From: Cytophagales bacterium
Lineage (GTDB): Bacteria; Bacteroidota; Bacteroidia; Cytophagales; Cyclobacteriaceae
DNA: 44,664 bases
Assembly: GCA_025359125.1 (NCBI GenBank)
Contig: JANYHI010000087.1
Location: forward strand, 1-44,664
Direction of reading: 5' to 3'
Part shown: piece by piece, positions 1 to 7,729 of the stretch
Layout: each line of letters starts with the position of its first letter
How positions within the stretch are numbered: the stretch's first letter is position 1
Notes under the pieces: generated by a model
Told to the model about the DNA's origin: nothing
Seen by the model: the letters and a program-made list of their open reading frames with translations, nothing else
Databases searched by the model: none
Position numbers and translations under genes: made by a program

Positions 1-1
1 C

Positions 2-190
2 ACTTTTAAAGGGAGTACTTTTAATTGGTCATTGGGAGGCGGCTATGTAATTCTGCTTAATGAATACGTGGGTCTTGAGCCACAAATTTTATATCGTTCG
101 GATAGTCAGACGCCAGATGGTAGCAGCATTACCAATAGAAATGCCGGCCTCTTTCTTCAGTTAGGTCTACAGGTTTACTTGTCGAAGTAA
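2..190 (+). CDS. Outer-membrane beta-barrel protein, C-terminal fragment
   Basis: An open frame runs in from the left edge and stops at TAA 188-190, leaving 62 visible residues. It alternates hydrophobic and polar residues, with paired aromatic strands (for example GGGYVILLNEYVGLEPQI), and ends in short strands LFLQLGLQVYLSK. This is the usual look of the last strands of a small Bacteroidota outer-membrane barrel. It lies 27 nt before a second barrel gene on the same strand, so the two may be paralogues. The N-terminus and signal peptide are outside the window, and the family cannot be fixed. Confidence 0.6.
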   Translation, partial: TFKGSTFNWSLGGGYVILLNEYVGLEPQILYRSDSQTPDGSSITNRNAGLFLQLGLQVYLSK

Positions 191-217
191 TTCGTAGCTT
201 TGTAAAAAAATAAGGCT

Positions 218-823
218 ATGAAGAAAATAATTATTTTATCGTTCGCTATTGTGGCAATAACCACTGCATCTTTTGCACAGGCTCAAATTGCTCTTGGTAT
301 TAAAGGAGGATTAAATTTTGCTAATATTGATGTGAGTAGCTCTTCGGCAGCCTACAATAGCAGAACAGGTTACCATGCCGGAGCATTTCTATTGATTAAA
401 CTTTCTAAGATAGGAATCCAACCAGAAATTATTTTTTCAAGGCAGGGATCTAGCTATAAACCTTTCAGCGGTACTAGCGTAGATGCCCGTTATGATTACG
501 TTAACATTCCCGTTATTTTGAAATTATACACAGTAGCTGGAATTAACCTTCAAGTAGGCCCACAATTTGGATTTTTGGCTGGAGCCACTAATGATATAAC
601 CGCAAATGGTGCGACTACTTCACAGGATGTTAAAAGCTCTTTAAAAAGTTCTGATATTAGCTTGGCATTAGGATTGGGCTGGGATCTTCCTTTTGGTTTA
701 ACTATCGATGGACGCTACAACTTAGGATTATCTGACAATAACAATTCAGGCTCAAGCAACAATGTAAAAAACCAAGTGATTCAAATTTCTGCTGGCTTTA
801 AGCTTTTCAAATTCGGAAATTAA
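218..823 (+). CDS. Porin family outer-membrane beta-barrel protein
   Basis: The 201-residue protein starts with a clear signal peptide (MKKIIILSFAIVAITTASFAQ) and continues as GIKGGLNFANI, the opening strand typical of the OMP_b-brl family (PF13568 type) in Bacteroidota. The rest alternates amphipathic strands with Ser/Asn-rich loops and ends in a strand with Phe (ISAGFKLFKFGN). It probably forms an eight-stranded outer-membrane barrel. No substrate or enzyme motif is visible, so its cargo or structural role is unknown. A strong hairpin terminator lies 22 nt after the stop codon, so it ends its transcription unit. Confidence 0.82.
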   Translation: MKKIIILSFAIVAITTASFAQAQIALGIKGGLNFANIDVSSSSAAYNSRTGYHAGAFLLIKLSKIGIQPEIIFSRQGSSYKPFSGTSVDARYDYVNIPVILKLYTVAGINLQVGPQFGFLAGATNDITANGATTSQDVKSSLKSSDISLALGLGWDLPFGLTIDGRYNLGLSDNNNSGSSNNVKNQVIQISAGFKLFKFGN

Positions 824-844
824 TTAGGTTGCAATTTTTTTTTG

Positions 845-877
845 AAAGCCGATCCTTACCGATCGGCTTTTTTATTT
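845..877 (+). terminator. Rho-independent terminator
   Basis: A perfect 10-bp stem, AAAGCCGATC (845-854) with GATCGGCTTT (861-870), encloses a 6-nt loop and runs into a T-rich tract. It follows the barrel gene and separates it from folC. Confidence 0.9.
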
Positions 878-889
878 TATAAACTGTCC

Positions 890-897
890 GATATTTG
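890..897 (+). promoter_or_regulatory. Possible -7 promoter element for folC-trmB
   Basis: GATATTTG matches the Bacteroidota -7 consensus TAnnTTTG at all fixed positions except the first. It sits 12 nt before the chosen ATG of folC and just after a terminator, where a promoter is needed. No clear -33 TTG was found. Confidence 0.35.
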
Positions 898-909
898 CAG
901 ACTCTTTAT

Positions 910-2187
910 ATGCTTAGTTACGAAGAAACCATTCAATACTTGTACGAAAGCTTACCCATGTATCAACGCATAGGTGCGGTTGCATATAAAGCAGACTTAA
1001 CAAATACAATTGCATTATGCGCGGCTCTAGGAAACCCGCAGCATAATTTCAAAAGCATTCATGTAGCGGGCACCAACGGCAAGGGAAGCAGCTCGCACAT
1101 GTTAGCTTCTATTTTGCAGACAGCTGGGTATAAAACAGGACTTTATACCTCTCCTCATTTAAAAGATTTTACAGAGCGAATCAGAATTGATGGCGCTGAA
1201 ATAACCAAACAATTCGTAGTAGATTTTGTAGAAAGAATTAGACCGTCAATAGAAATTATTCAGCCTTCTTTTTTTGAAATTACTGTGGCCATGGCATTTG
1301 ATTATTTTGCTAAGCAAAAAGTAGATATAGCGGTGATTGAAGTAGGACTTGGTGGAAGGCTCGATTCCACAAATGTAATTACTCCAATCGTATCGTTAAT
1401 TACGAATATCAGTTGGGATCATAAAGATATTTTAGGTGATACGCTTCCCAAAATTGCTTTTGAGAAAGCGGGAATCATAAAAAAAAATATTCCAGTGGTG
1501 ATCAGTGAACACGACACCGAAGTAGATGCGGTGTTTAGAAATAAAGCAACAGAAATGAATAGCTCTATTTCTTTTGCAGAAGACGATTGGAAAGTCAAAT
1601 CTTTATCAAATGGCAAGTATCAAGTTACTCATCAAAATGTCTCTTTAGAAATTGAACTCGATTTGAAAGGCGCTTATCAACGAAAGAATTTAGCTGGCGT
1701 ATTTCAGGTGGTTGAAATTCTTAGAAACGATGGATTTAATATTTCACAAGATCAACTTAGTAGGGCGTTGAAAAATGTAATGTCCAACACGGGTTTAAAA
1801 GGTAGATGGCAGAAGTTAGGAGAACATCCTCTCATTATTTGTGATACCGGCCACAACGAGGGCGGCATAAAAGAGGTGGTAAGTCAAATCAAATCACAAC
1901 AATTTGAAAGGCTATATATTGTATTGGGTTGTGTGAAGGATAAAGAGTTGAGTTCTGTTTTAAAACTTTTACCTACAGAAGCGTATTACTTTTTTTGTCA
2001 GGCAAAAATACCGCGCGCATTAGATGCGCAAGAATTGCAATTACAAGCCAACGCTTTTAACCTAAAAGGAGAAGTGATTGCAGTTGTTAATGCAGCTATT
2101 AATGCTGCCAAGAAGCGGAGCAACCCAACTGATTTTATTTTTATTGGCGGAAGTACTTTCGTGGTTGCTGAGATAGAAAATTTATGA
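910..2187 (+). CDS. folC: Bifunctional folylpolyglutamate synthase/dihydrofolate synthase
   Basis: FolC attaches glutamate to dihydropteroate and to folates in the cytosol, using ATP. The P-loop region HVAGTNGKGSSSHM and the following LYTSPHL are FolC/Mur-ligase hallmarks. Further Mur-ligase motifs include FFEITVAMAF, EVGLGGRLDSTNV and DTGHNEGG. The 425-residue length is normal. I chose ATG 910 (MLSYEETIQYLYESLPMYQRIG) over TTG 895, because homologues begin at this motif and the upstream residues are not conserved in type. The gene overlaps trmB by 4 nt (ATGA), which implies translational coupling. Confidence 0.95.
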   Translation: MLSYEETIQYLYESLPMYQRIGAVAYKADLTNTIALCAALGNPQHNFKSIHVAGTNGKGSSSHMLASILQTAGYKTGLYTSPHLKDFTERIRIDGAEITKQFVVDFVERIRPSIEIIQPSFFEITVAMAFDYFAKQKVDIAVIEVGLGGRLDSTNVITPIVSLITNISWDHKDILGDTLPKIAFEKAGIIKKNIPVVISEHDTEVDAVFRNKATEMNSSISFAEDDWKVKSLSNGKYQVTHQNVSLEIELDLKGAYQRKNLAGVFQVVEILRNDGFNISQDQLSRALKNVMSNTGLKGRWQKLGEHPLIICDTGHNEGGIKEVVSQIKSQQFERLYIVLGCVKDKELSSVLKLLPTEAYYFFCQAKIPRALDAQELQLQANAFNLKGEVIAVVNAAINAAKKRSNPTDFIFIGGSTFVVAEIENL

Positions 2188-2840
2188 AGAGTAAACTGAA
2201 GCGATTTGAAATTATTGCGGGACGTGATAATGTAATTGAACCAGGCAAAGAATTATTCAATACAATAAAAGGTAAATGGAATAGCTACTTTAAAAATGAT
2301 AGTCCAATTACCATAGAATTGGCCTGTGGGCGAGGTGAGTATTCGGTAAACTTGGCGCGTCAATTTCCTAATCGCAATTATATTGGCATTGATAAAAAAG
2401 GAGATCGACTTTGGAAGGGCAGTACATGGGCGGTAGAAGATGGACTTGAAAATGTGGCTTTCCTGCGAACAGGTATTTTATTTATTGAGAGTTTTTTTGA
2501 ACAAGCAGAAGTAGATGAAGTGTGGTTAACTTTTCCTGATCCACTTCCGCGAAAGCGCGATGCTAAAAGAAGATTATCGAGTACGCGTTATTTAGATATG
2601 TACAAGAAAATTCTGAAAAAGGATGGATACTTTAGATTTAAAACGGACAATACCGACTTGTTTAATTTTACATTAGAAGAGCTTTCTTATCGAAACGATT
2701 TAGTTGATTTACACTACACGCACGACCTTTATAATTCGTCTCTTAGGCCCGAGTGTTTTGATATAAAGACGAAATACGAAGAAATATTTTCAGCCAAAGG
2801 TGAAGTAATAAAATATCTCAGATTTAGATTTGCTAGCTGA
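2184..2840 (+). CDS. trmB: tRNA (guanine-N7-)-methyltransferase
   Basis: TrmB methylates G46 in the variable loop of tRNA using S-adenosylmethionine. The 218-residue protein shows the SAM-binding motif ELACGRGEYSVNLA, then NYIGIDKKGDRLWKG, and the signature EVWLTFPDPLPRKRDAKRR typical of TrmB. RFKTDNTDLF near residue 150 is the conserved late motif. It is translationally coupled to folC by a 4-nt overlap. No terminator is visible after it, and the next gene has its own promoter element. Confidence 0.95.
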   Translation: MKSKLKRFEIIAGRDNVIEPGKELFNTIKGKWNSYFKNDSPITIELACGRGEYSVNLARQFPNRNYIGIDKKGDRLWKGSTWAVEDGLENVAFLRTGILFIESFFEQAEVDEVWLTFPDPLPRKRDAKRRLSSTRYLDMYKKILKKDGYFRFKTDNTDLFNFTLEELSYRNDLVDLHYTHDLYNSSLRPECFDIKTKYEEIFSAKGEVIKYLRFRFAS

Positions 2841-2842
2841 GT

Positions 2843-2871
2843 TAATAGTAGGGTAATAGTTTGGTAATACT
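2843..2871 (+). repeat. Three helically phased TAATA(G/C)T direct repeats
   Basis: TAATAGT at 2843-2849, TAATAGT at 2854-2860 and TAATACT at 2865-2871 are spaced exactly 11 bp apart, one DNA turn. They lie just after the trmB stop and 28 bp upstream of a perfect -7 element. The arrangement fits an operator or activator array for the phosphoesterase-glycosyltransferase pair. That function is inference from position and phasing. Confidence 0.5.
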
Positions 2872-2899
2872 GCAGGCTAGTCAAACCAAATACTTACTT

Positions 2900-2907
2900 T
2901 ATCTTTG
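2900..2907 (+). promoter_or_regulatory. -7 promoter element (TATCTTTG)
   Basis: This is an exact match to TAnnTTTG, 16 nt before the ATG of the phosphoesterase gene. No TTG sits at the usual 17-23 bp upstream, which would suit a promoter needing an activator at the phased repeats just upstream. Confidence 0.55.
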
Positions 2908-2923
2908 AGTAATAATCCTGATA

Positions 2924-3778
2924 ATGGGAAAAACCCCTAGGCGTAAAGTTGAATTAGTAGTAATCTCTGATGTTCACCTAGGCACCTATGGTTGTCATTC
3001 CGAAGAGCTGCTGCGCTACTTAAAATCTATTAAACCTAGTCGGTTAATTTTAAACGGAGATATTATTGACATGTGGCAGTTTAGCAAACGCTTCTGGCCT
3101 AAGTCGCACATGCAAGTGGTGAAACACATCACGAGTTTGTTGGCAAAGGGAACAAAGATTACTTACCTCACTGGCAATCATGATGAAATGCTACGAAAGT
3201 TTGCCGGTTTTAGATTAGGGTCATTTCAGATCGCCAATAAAAAAGTTATTTCTTTAAATGGAAAACAAGCCTGGATTTTTCATGGCGATGTTTTTGATGT
3301 AACCATGAAGTATTCTAAGTGGCTGGCAAAGTTAGGAGCTATTGGATATGACACACTCATTCTGATCAACGCCTTTGTCAATTTTATTTTGAAGGCTTTT
3401 GGCCGCGGAAAAATATCACTATCAAAAAGAGTAAAAGACAGCGTGAAGCAAGCCGTTAAATTTATTGACGATTTTGAAAACACGGCTGCGGACATTGCTA
3501 TTTCAAATGGTTATCAGTATGTGATTTGCGGACATATCCACCAGCCAGAGATGAAGAAGATTACTACTGACAAGGGAGAAGTCATGTATCTAAACTCCGG
3601 AGATTGGATTGAGAATTTAACGGCTTTAGAATACAACCAGGGAGAGTGGAAAATTTATAGATACCAAGAAGATGCCAAAGCACAGAAAATAAAATTATCT
3701 AAGCACGCCCGCAATACATTAGATAATGACGAGATATTTAAAGATCTTGTGAATGAGTTTTTAGCCGTTAAAAAATGA
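2924..3778 (+). CDS. LpxH-like UDP-2,3-diacylglucosamine diphosphatase / calcineurin-like phosphoesterase
   Basis: The 284-residue protein carries the full metallophosphoesterase metal set: SDVHLG (Asp16, His18), NGDIIDMW (Asp46), TGNHDE (Asn85, His86), FHGD (His120) and CGHIHQP (His204, His206). The WQF and HGD features place it nearer the COG2908/LpxH group than generic phosphatases. LpxH removes UMP from UDP-2,3-diacylglucosamine in lipid A synthesis, but this longer type may act on another membrane lipid precursor. Its stop overlaps the start of a glycosyltransferase by 4 nt, so the two products probably work on the same envelope glycolipid. That shared substrate is inference. Confidence 0.8.
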   Translation: MGKTPRRKVELVVISDVHLGTYGCHSEELLRYLKSIKPSRLILNGDIIDMWQFSKRFWPKSHMQVVKHITSLLAKGTKITYLTGNHDEMLRKFAGFRLGSFQIANKKVISLNGKQAWIFHGDVFDVTMKYSKWLAKLGAIGYDTLILINAFVNFILKAFGRGKISLSKRVKDSVKQAVKFIDDFENTAADIAISNGYQYVICGHIHQPEMKKITTDKGEVMYLNSGDWIENLTALEYNQGEWKIYRYQEDAKAQKIKLSKHARNTLDNDEIFKDLVNEFLAVKK

Positions 3779-4764
3779 AGATTCTCTACGCCATTCAAGG
3801 TACAGGTAATGGACACTTGAGCCGCGCCATTGATATTATTCCGGAATTAAAGAAGCATGGCGAGTTGGATTTGTTTGTGAGTGGCGCGCAAGCAGAGATT
3901 GTGTTGCCTTATCCCGTTAAATATAAATCGAAGGGATTAAGTTTTTATTTTGGTAAGAGTGGCGGAATCAATTTTCTGAAAACGTTTCAAAAGAATAGTT
4001 CTAATGACGTAATCAAAGAGATTAAAAATTTCCCTGTCGAAAATTACGATTTGGTGGTAAATGATTTTGAACCCATTTCTGCATGGGCGTGTAAGAAAAA
4101 GGAAGTGCAAATTATTTCCCTCAGTCATCAGTCAGCTTTGCTCTCAAAGAAATCACCGCGACCAAAGTTTGTCGATCCGTTTGGAGAGTGGATGATTCGC
4201 AATTATGCTCCGGTAAAAAAATACATTGGATTTCATTTTGAGGAATACGACAAAAATATTTTTACTCCAGTTATCCGAAATGCCATTCGCCAATCAAGGC
4301 CAAAAGATGTAGGTCATTATACCGTGTATCTTCCTGCTTACGATGATAAGAAGCTAGTGCAACGCTTGTTAAAAATTTCTAAAGTGAAATGGCACATTTT
4401 CTCTAAGCATACCAAGAGTGCCTATCATGTTGGTCGTGTTTCAGTTTATCCGATTAGCGGAGCAGATTTTGTTGAAAGCGTAGTTACAAGTTCTGGTGTA
4501 ATCTGTGGCGCAGGTTTCGAAACGCCCGCAGAAGTACTTCACTTGAATAAAAAGTTGTTGGTAGTTCCGATGAAATCGCAGTACGAGCAACATTGCAATG
4601 CCGCTGCACTTAAAAAATTAGGAGTTCCGGTTTTGAAAAAGGTGAAGAAGAAATCGATCAAAAAAATTGAGCAATGGCTGGAAGAATCTAAGCCGCTAGA
4701 TATTTTCTTTCCAGATGTGGCAGGGAAGGCCGTTGATAAATTGATTGAAAAGTACGGAAAATAA
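3775..4764 (+). CDS. MJ1255-type glycosyltransferase family protein
   Basis: The 329-residue protein begins MKILYAIQGTGNGHLSRA, the Gly-rich acceptor-side loop of GT-B enzymes related to MurG and MJ1255 (Glyco_trans_1_3 family). Its C-terminal half has GAGFETPAEVLHLNKKLLVVP followed by QYEQHCNAAAL, the donor-nucleotide sugar site pattern of this fold. The fold is clear but the sugar and acceptor are not. It is translationally coupled to the LpxH-like phosphoesterase upstream, pointing to an envelope glycolipid. It converges with the TrpF-like gene with only 3 nt between the stop codons. Confidence 0.82.
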   Translation: MKILYAIQGTGNGHLSRAIDIIPELKKHGELDLFVSGAQAEIVLPYPVKYKSKGLSFYFGKSGGINFLKTFQKNSSNDVIKEIKNFPVENYDLVVNDFEPISAWACKKKEVQIISLSHQSALLSKKSPRPKFVDPFGEWMIRNYAPVKKYIGFHFEEYDKNIFTPVIRNAIRQSRPKDVGHYTVYLPAYDDKKLVQRLLKISKVKWHIFSKHTKSAYHVGRVSVYPISGADFVESVVTSSGVICGAGFETPAEVLHLNKKLLVVPMKSQYEQHCNAAALKKLGVPVLKKVKKKSIKKIEQWLEESKPLDIFFPDVAGKAVDKLIEKYGK

Positions 4765-4767
4765 TTT

Positions 4768-5310
4768 TTAGTTGTCTTCTTCCAGTTTTTCAAGAACTGT
4801 AGACAGGTGATCATACTCCATTAATCCTGGTTTTGATTCTGAGCCACCTGTAAGCATAAATCCTGCGATAGAAGTGTTCAATAGTTCATCAATAGATTCA
4901 GGCTGGTTAATACGCACAATTAAGTTGGTGATCTCTGACTGCGTTATCTGATATTGAGTCCACGAATCTGCAATGACAAATGCAGAAGTATTTGCGGCAC
5001 TGGCCATGGCCTCATCGAATGTTACCTTCACCATTATTTTTTTAGTAAGGTCCGGTCGAAGCTCTTTCAATTGATGATATGAGATTAAAATATATTCGGA
5101 GGGATATTCGTTTAGATCCGGAATGGATGGTAAGTCTGAAACGTCAATAAAATATTGTGGACCGCTTAGCCAGCCGGTTATGTCTTGGGCAGTTTTAGCA
5201 TCAATAGATTGCGGTGAAAAGCCCAGATAGTGCACACCCATACCCGCGCAGTATCTGGCTTCACTTAAAGTGGTGATATTATTCACCATGACGATGGTTT
5301 TTAGAGACAT
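4768..5310 (-). CDS. Degenerate TrpF-like (phosphoribosylanthranilate isomerase fold) protein
   Basis: The 180-residue protein aligns by eye with TrpF: the N-terminal VNNITTLSEARYCAGMGVHYLGF follows the TrpF pattern CGITNLEDA...GADALGF, and the C-terminal GGSESKPGLMEYDHL follows SSGVE.PGKKD. The catalytic Cys of the KICG motif is replaced by Asn (residues 10-11), and the GGSGK phosphate-binding motif after the Asp is missing. An Asp (Asp115) is kept at the position of the second catalytic residue. The length is somewhat short for TrpF (about 200). It is unlikely to be the tryptophan enzyme, and no trp genes are nearby. I chose ATG 5310 over TTG 5316. Confidence 0.6.
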   Translation of the reverse strand: MSLKTIVMVNNITTLSEARYCAGMGVHYLGFSPQSIDAKTAQDITGWLSGPQYFIDVSDLPSIPDLNEYPSEYILISYHQLKELRPDLTKKIMVKVTFDEAMASAANTSAFVIADSWTQYQITQSEITNLIVRINQPESIDELLNTSIAGFMLTGGSESKPGLMEYDHLSTVLEKLEEDN

Positions 5311-5333
5311 GCTCAAATATCAAAAAGAAAAAA

Positions 5334-5341
5334 TAACTTTG
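5334..5341 (+). promoter_or_regulatory. -7 promoter element (TAACTTTG)
   Basis: This is an exact TAnnTTTG match, 22 nt before the GTG start of the lipoprotein gene, in the 53-nt divergent spacer with the TrpF-like gene. No -33 TTG is evident. Confidence 0.5.
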
Positions 5342-5363
5342 AACTCTTAATCCAACATTTTTT

Positions 5364-6110
5364 GTGAAGCGAGCTTTCTCGATGATTTTTTTTGGAATAA
5401 TTGTAATCATTATAGTTTTTGCTTCGATTATTCTTTCGGGTTGCTCGACAGATTCTGCCAAGCCAAGTGATTTGAATTATTTTCCTTTACGAGTAGGTAA
5501 ATATTGGATTTATGATGTGGAGGAGACTGCCACCCTTAGAACGGCCTGCGCTGATAACGGTGTTACTTCTTTGGCTTATGAGTTGAAAGTGATTGTGGTA
5601 GATTCTTTCCCTAACACAGATAAGGGATTTACGTATGTACTTCAGCGATTAAAGCGTGCAAATGCGCAAGTAACGTGGACCCCGTTCGAAACATGGTCGG
5701 CACAAGTTAAAAACAATCAGGTTTTAGTGAATGAAAGTAATGTGATTTATGTAAAGCTCATTTATCCTTTGGCGGATGGATTAACCTGGAATGGAAACTT
5801 ATACAACAATGAAGTAGAACTGAATAATTTAAATGTGGATAATTATACTATTTTGAATAAAGGTAAATCTTATTCGCCTTTACTAGGACAGAATTTTGTA
5901 AACACGGTTACGGTAAATCAAAATGATGAGGATTCGAATATTCTCTATCGAGACACCAGAACGGAGATATATGCTTTTGGCGTGGGATTAGTTTATAAGG
6001 AATCCTATTTGTTAAAGTACTTTGCTAACTCTCAACTTAGTTGCTATGGGCAAAAGAAAACGCAACAAGGAACTACCTTAAAGCAAAGCCTGAAAGAATT
6101 TAAAATGTAG
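5364..6110 (+). CDS. Predicted outer lipoprotein of unknown function
   Basis: The 248-residue protein has a signal peptide with lipobox LSGC (Cys27), so it should be lipidated and envelope-anchored. I chose the GTG start at 5364 because it gives the positively charged Lys-Arg n-region. The next start, ATG 5382, would leave a signal with no basic residue. The mature part begins NYFPLRVGKYWIYDVEE, a pattern common in Bacteroidota lipoproteins of unknown role, and is rich in beta-forming residues. Its TAG stop is followed directly by the ATG of the T9SS subtilase with no spacer. The two are likely co-expressed, and it may assist or be a target of that protease. Confidence 0.75.
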   Translation: MKRAFSMIFFGIIVIIIVFASIILSGCSTDSAKPSDLNYFPLRVGKYWIYDVEETATLRTACADNGVTSLAYELKVIVVDSFPNTDKGFTYVLQRLKRANAQVTWTPFETWSAQVKNNQVLVNESNVIYVKLIYPLADGLTWNGNLYNNEVELNNLNVDNYTILNKGKSYSPLLGQNFVNTVTVNQNDEDSNILYRDTRTEIYAFGVGLVYKESYLLKYFANSQLSCYGQKKTQQGTTLKQSLKEFKM

Positions 6111-7727
6111 ATGAACAGATTGCAATTTATATTTCTGTTACTGCTCGTTTCATTCATAGCCGATGGACAAGATCGCTACTTTGTTTTTTTTAAGGATAAG
6201 ACCAACTCACCGTTTTCTATTACTGATCCATCTAAATTTCTTTCTGCTAAAAGTATGGCACGAAGAGCTCGATTAAATATTCCTATAACATCAGAAGACA
6301 TTCCGGTTAATCCGAATTACGTAGCCCAAGTAAAACAAACAGGTGCTAAAACATTTTATACTTCTAAATGGTGGAACGGAGTATTAGTTCAAACCGATAA
6401 TGCCACGATCACGCTAATCAATAGTTTGTCTTTTGTAGCAAAGACAGAATTCGTTGCACTCGGATCTAAACTATTAGGTGGACGAATATCAAAGGCAGGT
6501 GAGGTTACTCAAACATCTACAACAGAGGCAAGTGCGTTTCAACTAGCGCAATTAGGAATTGACTACATGCACACAGATGGATATAAAGGAGAGGGTGTAG
6601 ACATTGCTCAATTCGATAGTGGATGGAGAGGAGGGATCAATACAGTAACTTCAGCCAATCCATTTCTACCTTTATTTTCTGAAGGAAGGATTAAGGATGT
6701 TTTTAATTTCGTTACGAATACAACTAACATTTATAATGATGATACCCATGGAACACTTGTTCTCTCTACCATGGGCGCTAGTATGCCGGGGAAGTTTACA
6801 GGTGGTGCATTCAAAGCAAATTTCTATTTGTATGAAACAGAAGATAAATTGACTGAATACAGAGTAGAAGAATATAATTGGACTTTTGCTGCCGAGCGTG
6901 CCGATAGTATTGGCATTGATGTGATCAATTCATCTTTAGGATATAATACATTTGATGACCCCGCCATGGATTATCAAAAAGCTGATATGAATGGTAGAAC
7001 TACAGTTATTAGTCGGGCAGCAAAGAAAGCAATTGATAAAGGGATTGTGGTAGTTGCAAGTGCTGGTAACGAAGGAGGTAAATTCTGGCAAACTATTTTA
7101 GCCCCCGCAGATGTAGATGGAATTTTAGCAGTTGGAGCGGTAACAGTTGATGGCACAAAAAGTTTTTTTAGTTCTACCGGCCCGTCTGCTGACGGAAGAA
7201 TTAAACCGGATGTTGTTGCCCTTGGATCTAGCACGGCTGTGATCGCTCCAGATGGCTCATTAGGTTCTTCTACAGGAACTTCCCTTGCGGGGCCACTAAT
7301 CACTTGTCTGGCGGCCGGATTAATTCAGCAGTTTCCTACGGCCAAGCCTATCGAAATTTATAAAGCAATAATTAATTCGGGTAGCATCTATACAAATCCA
7401 ACTAATCAATTAGGGTATGGTATTCCAAATTATGCAAAGGCAAAAAGTTATCTGAAATATGGTCAGTTGAAAGACGATATTTCTATCTTCCCTAATCCTG
7501 TTACTAATTCGAAATTGAACATCTTGATTAAAGAGCCTTTAGGGCAAGCTGTTTCAATTTCTATTTACGATTTATACGCAAAGCGTTTGTTACAAACCAA
7601 TACTACAATTAACTGGAATACCAATCCCATCCAAATAGATTTATCTTCTGTCCCTAATGGAATTTACATTCTCGAAATATCGGAAGGAGGGAAGAATGTA
7701 ATCTCAAAAATTATAAAGGCAGATTGA
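6111..7727 (+). CDS. Secreted S8 (subtilisin-like) serine peptidase with type IX sorting domain
   Basis: The 538-residue protein has a signal peptide (cut near residue 19, ADGQ), a propeptide-like region to about residue 140, and the S8 catalytic triad: Asp169 (IAQFDSGW), His213 (DDTHGTLV) and Ser391 (GTSLAGP, normally GTSMAAP). Asn320 in ASAGNEGG supplies the oxyanion hole. From about residue 455 comes a C-terminal domain, SIFPNPV...IYDLYAKRLL...VPNGIYILEI, matching the T9SS A-type tail (Por_Secre_tail). It should cross the outer membrane through PorU/SprA machinery and be released or anchored. It abuts the lipoprotein gene upstream and converges with the desaturase gene across 2 nt. Confidence 0.93.
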   Translation: MNRLQFIFLLLLVSFIADGQDRYFVFFKDKTNSPFSITDPSKFLSAKSMARRARLNIPITSEDIPVNPNYVAQVKQTGAKTFYTSKWWNGVLVQTDNATITLINSLSFVAKTEFVALGSKLLGGRISKAGEVTQTSTTEASAFQLAQLGIDYMHTDGYKGEGVDIAQFDSGWRGGINTVTSANPFLPLFSEGRIKDVFNFVTNTTNIYNDDTHGTLVLSTMGASMPGKFTGGAFKANFYLYETEDKLTEYRVEEYNWTFAAERADSIGIDVINSSLGYNTFDDPAMDYQKADMNGRTTVISRAAKKAIDKGIVVVASAGNEGGKFWQTILAPADVDGILAVGAVTVDGTKSFFSSTGPSADGRIKPDVVALGSSTAVIAPDGSLGSSTGTSLAGPLITCLAAGLIQQFPTAKPIEIYKAIINSGSIYTNPTNQLGYGIPNYAKAKSYLKYGQLKDDISIFPNPVTNSKLNILIKEPLGQAVSISIYDLYAKRLLQTNTTINWNTNPIQIDLSSVPNGIYILEISEGGKNVISKIIKAD

Positions 7728-7729
7728 AT

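Noticed and set aside
895-909. TTG start for folC adding five residues
   Set aside because: ATG 910 matches the usual FolC start and the -7 element lies too close to the TTG for it to be transcribed with a leader.
6974-7303. A 109-residue minus-strand reading frame
   Set aside because: It lies wholly inside the well-supported subtilase gene, is rich in Pro/Ala/Thr as expected of an antisense shadow, and has no promoter.
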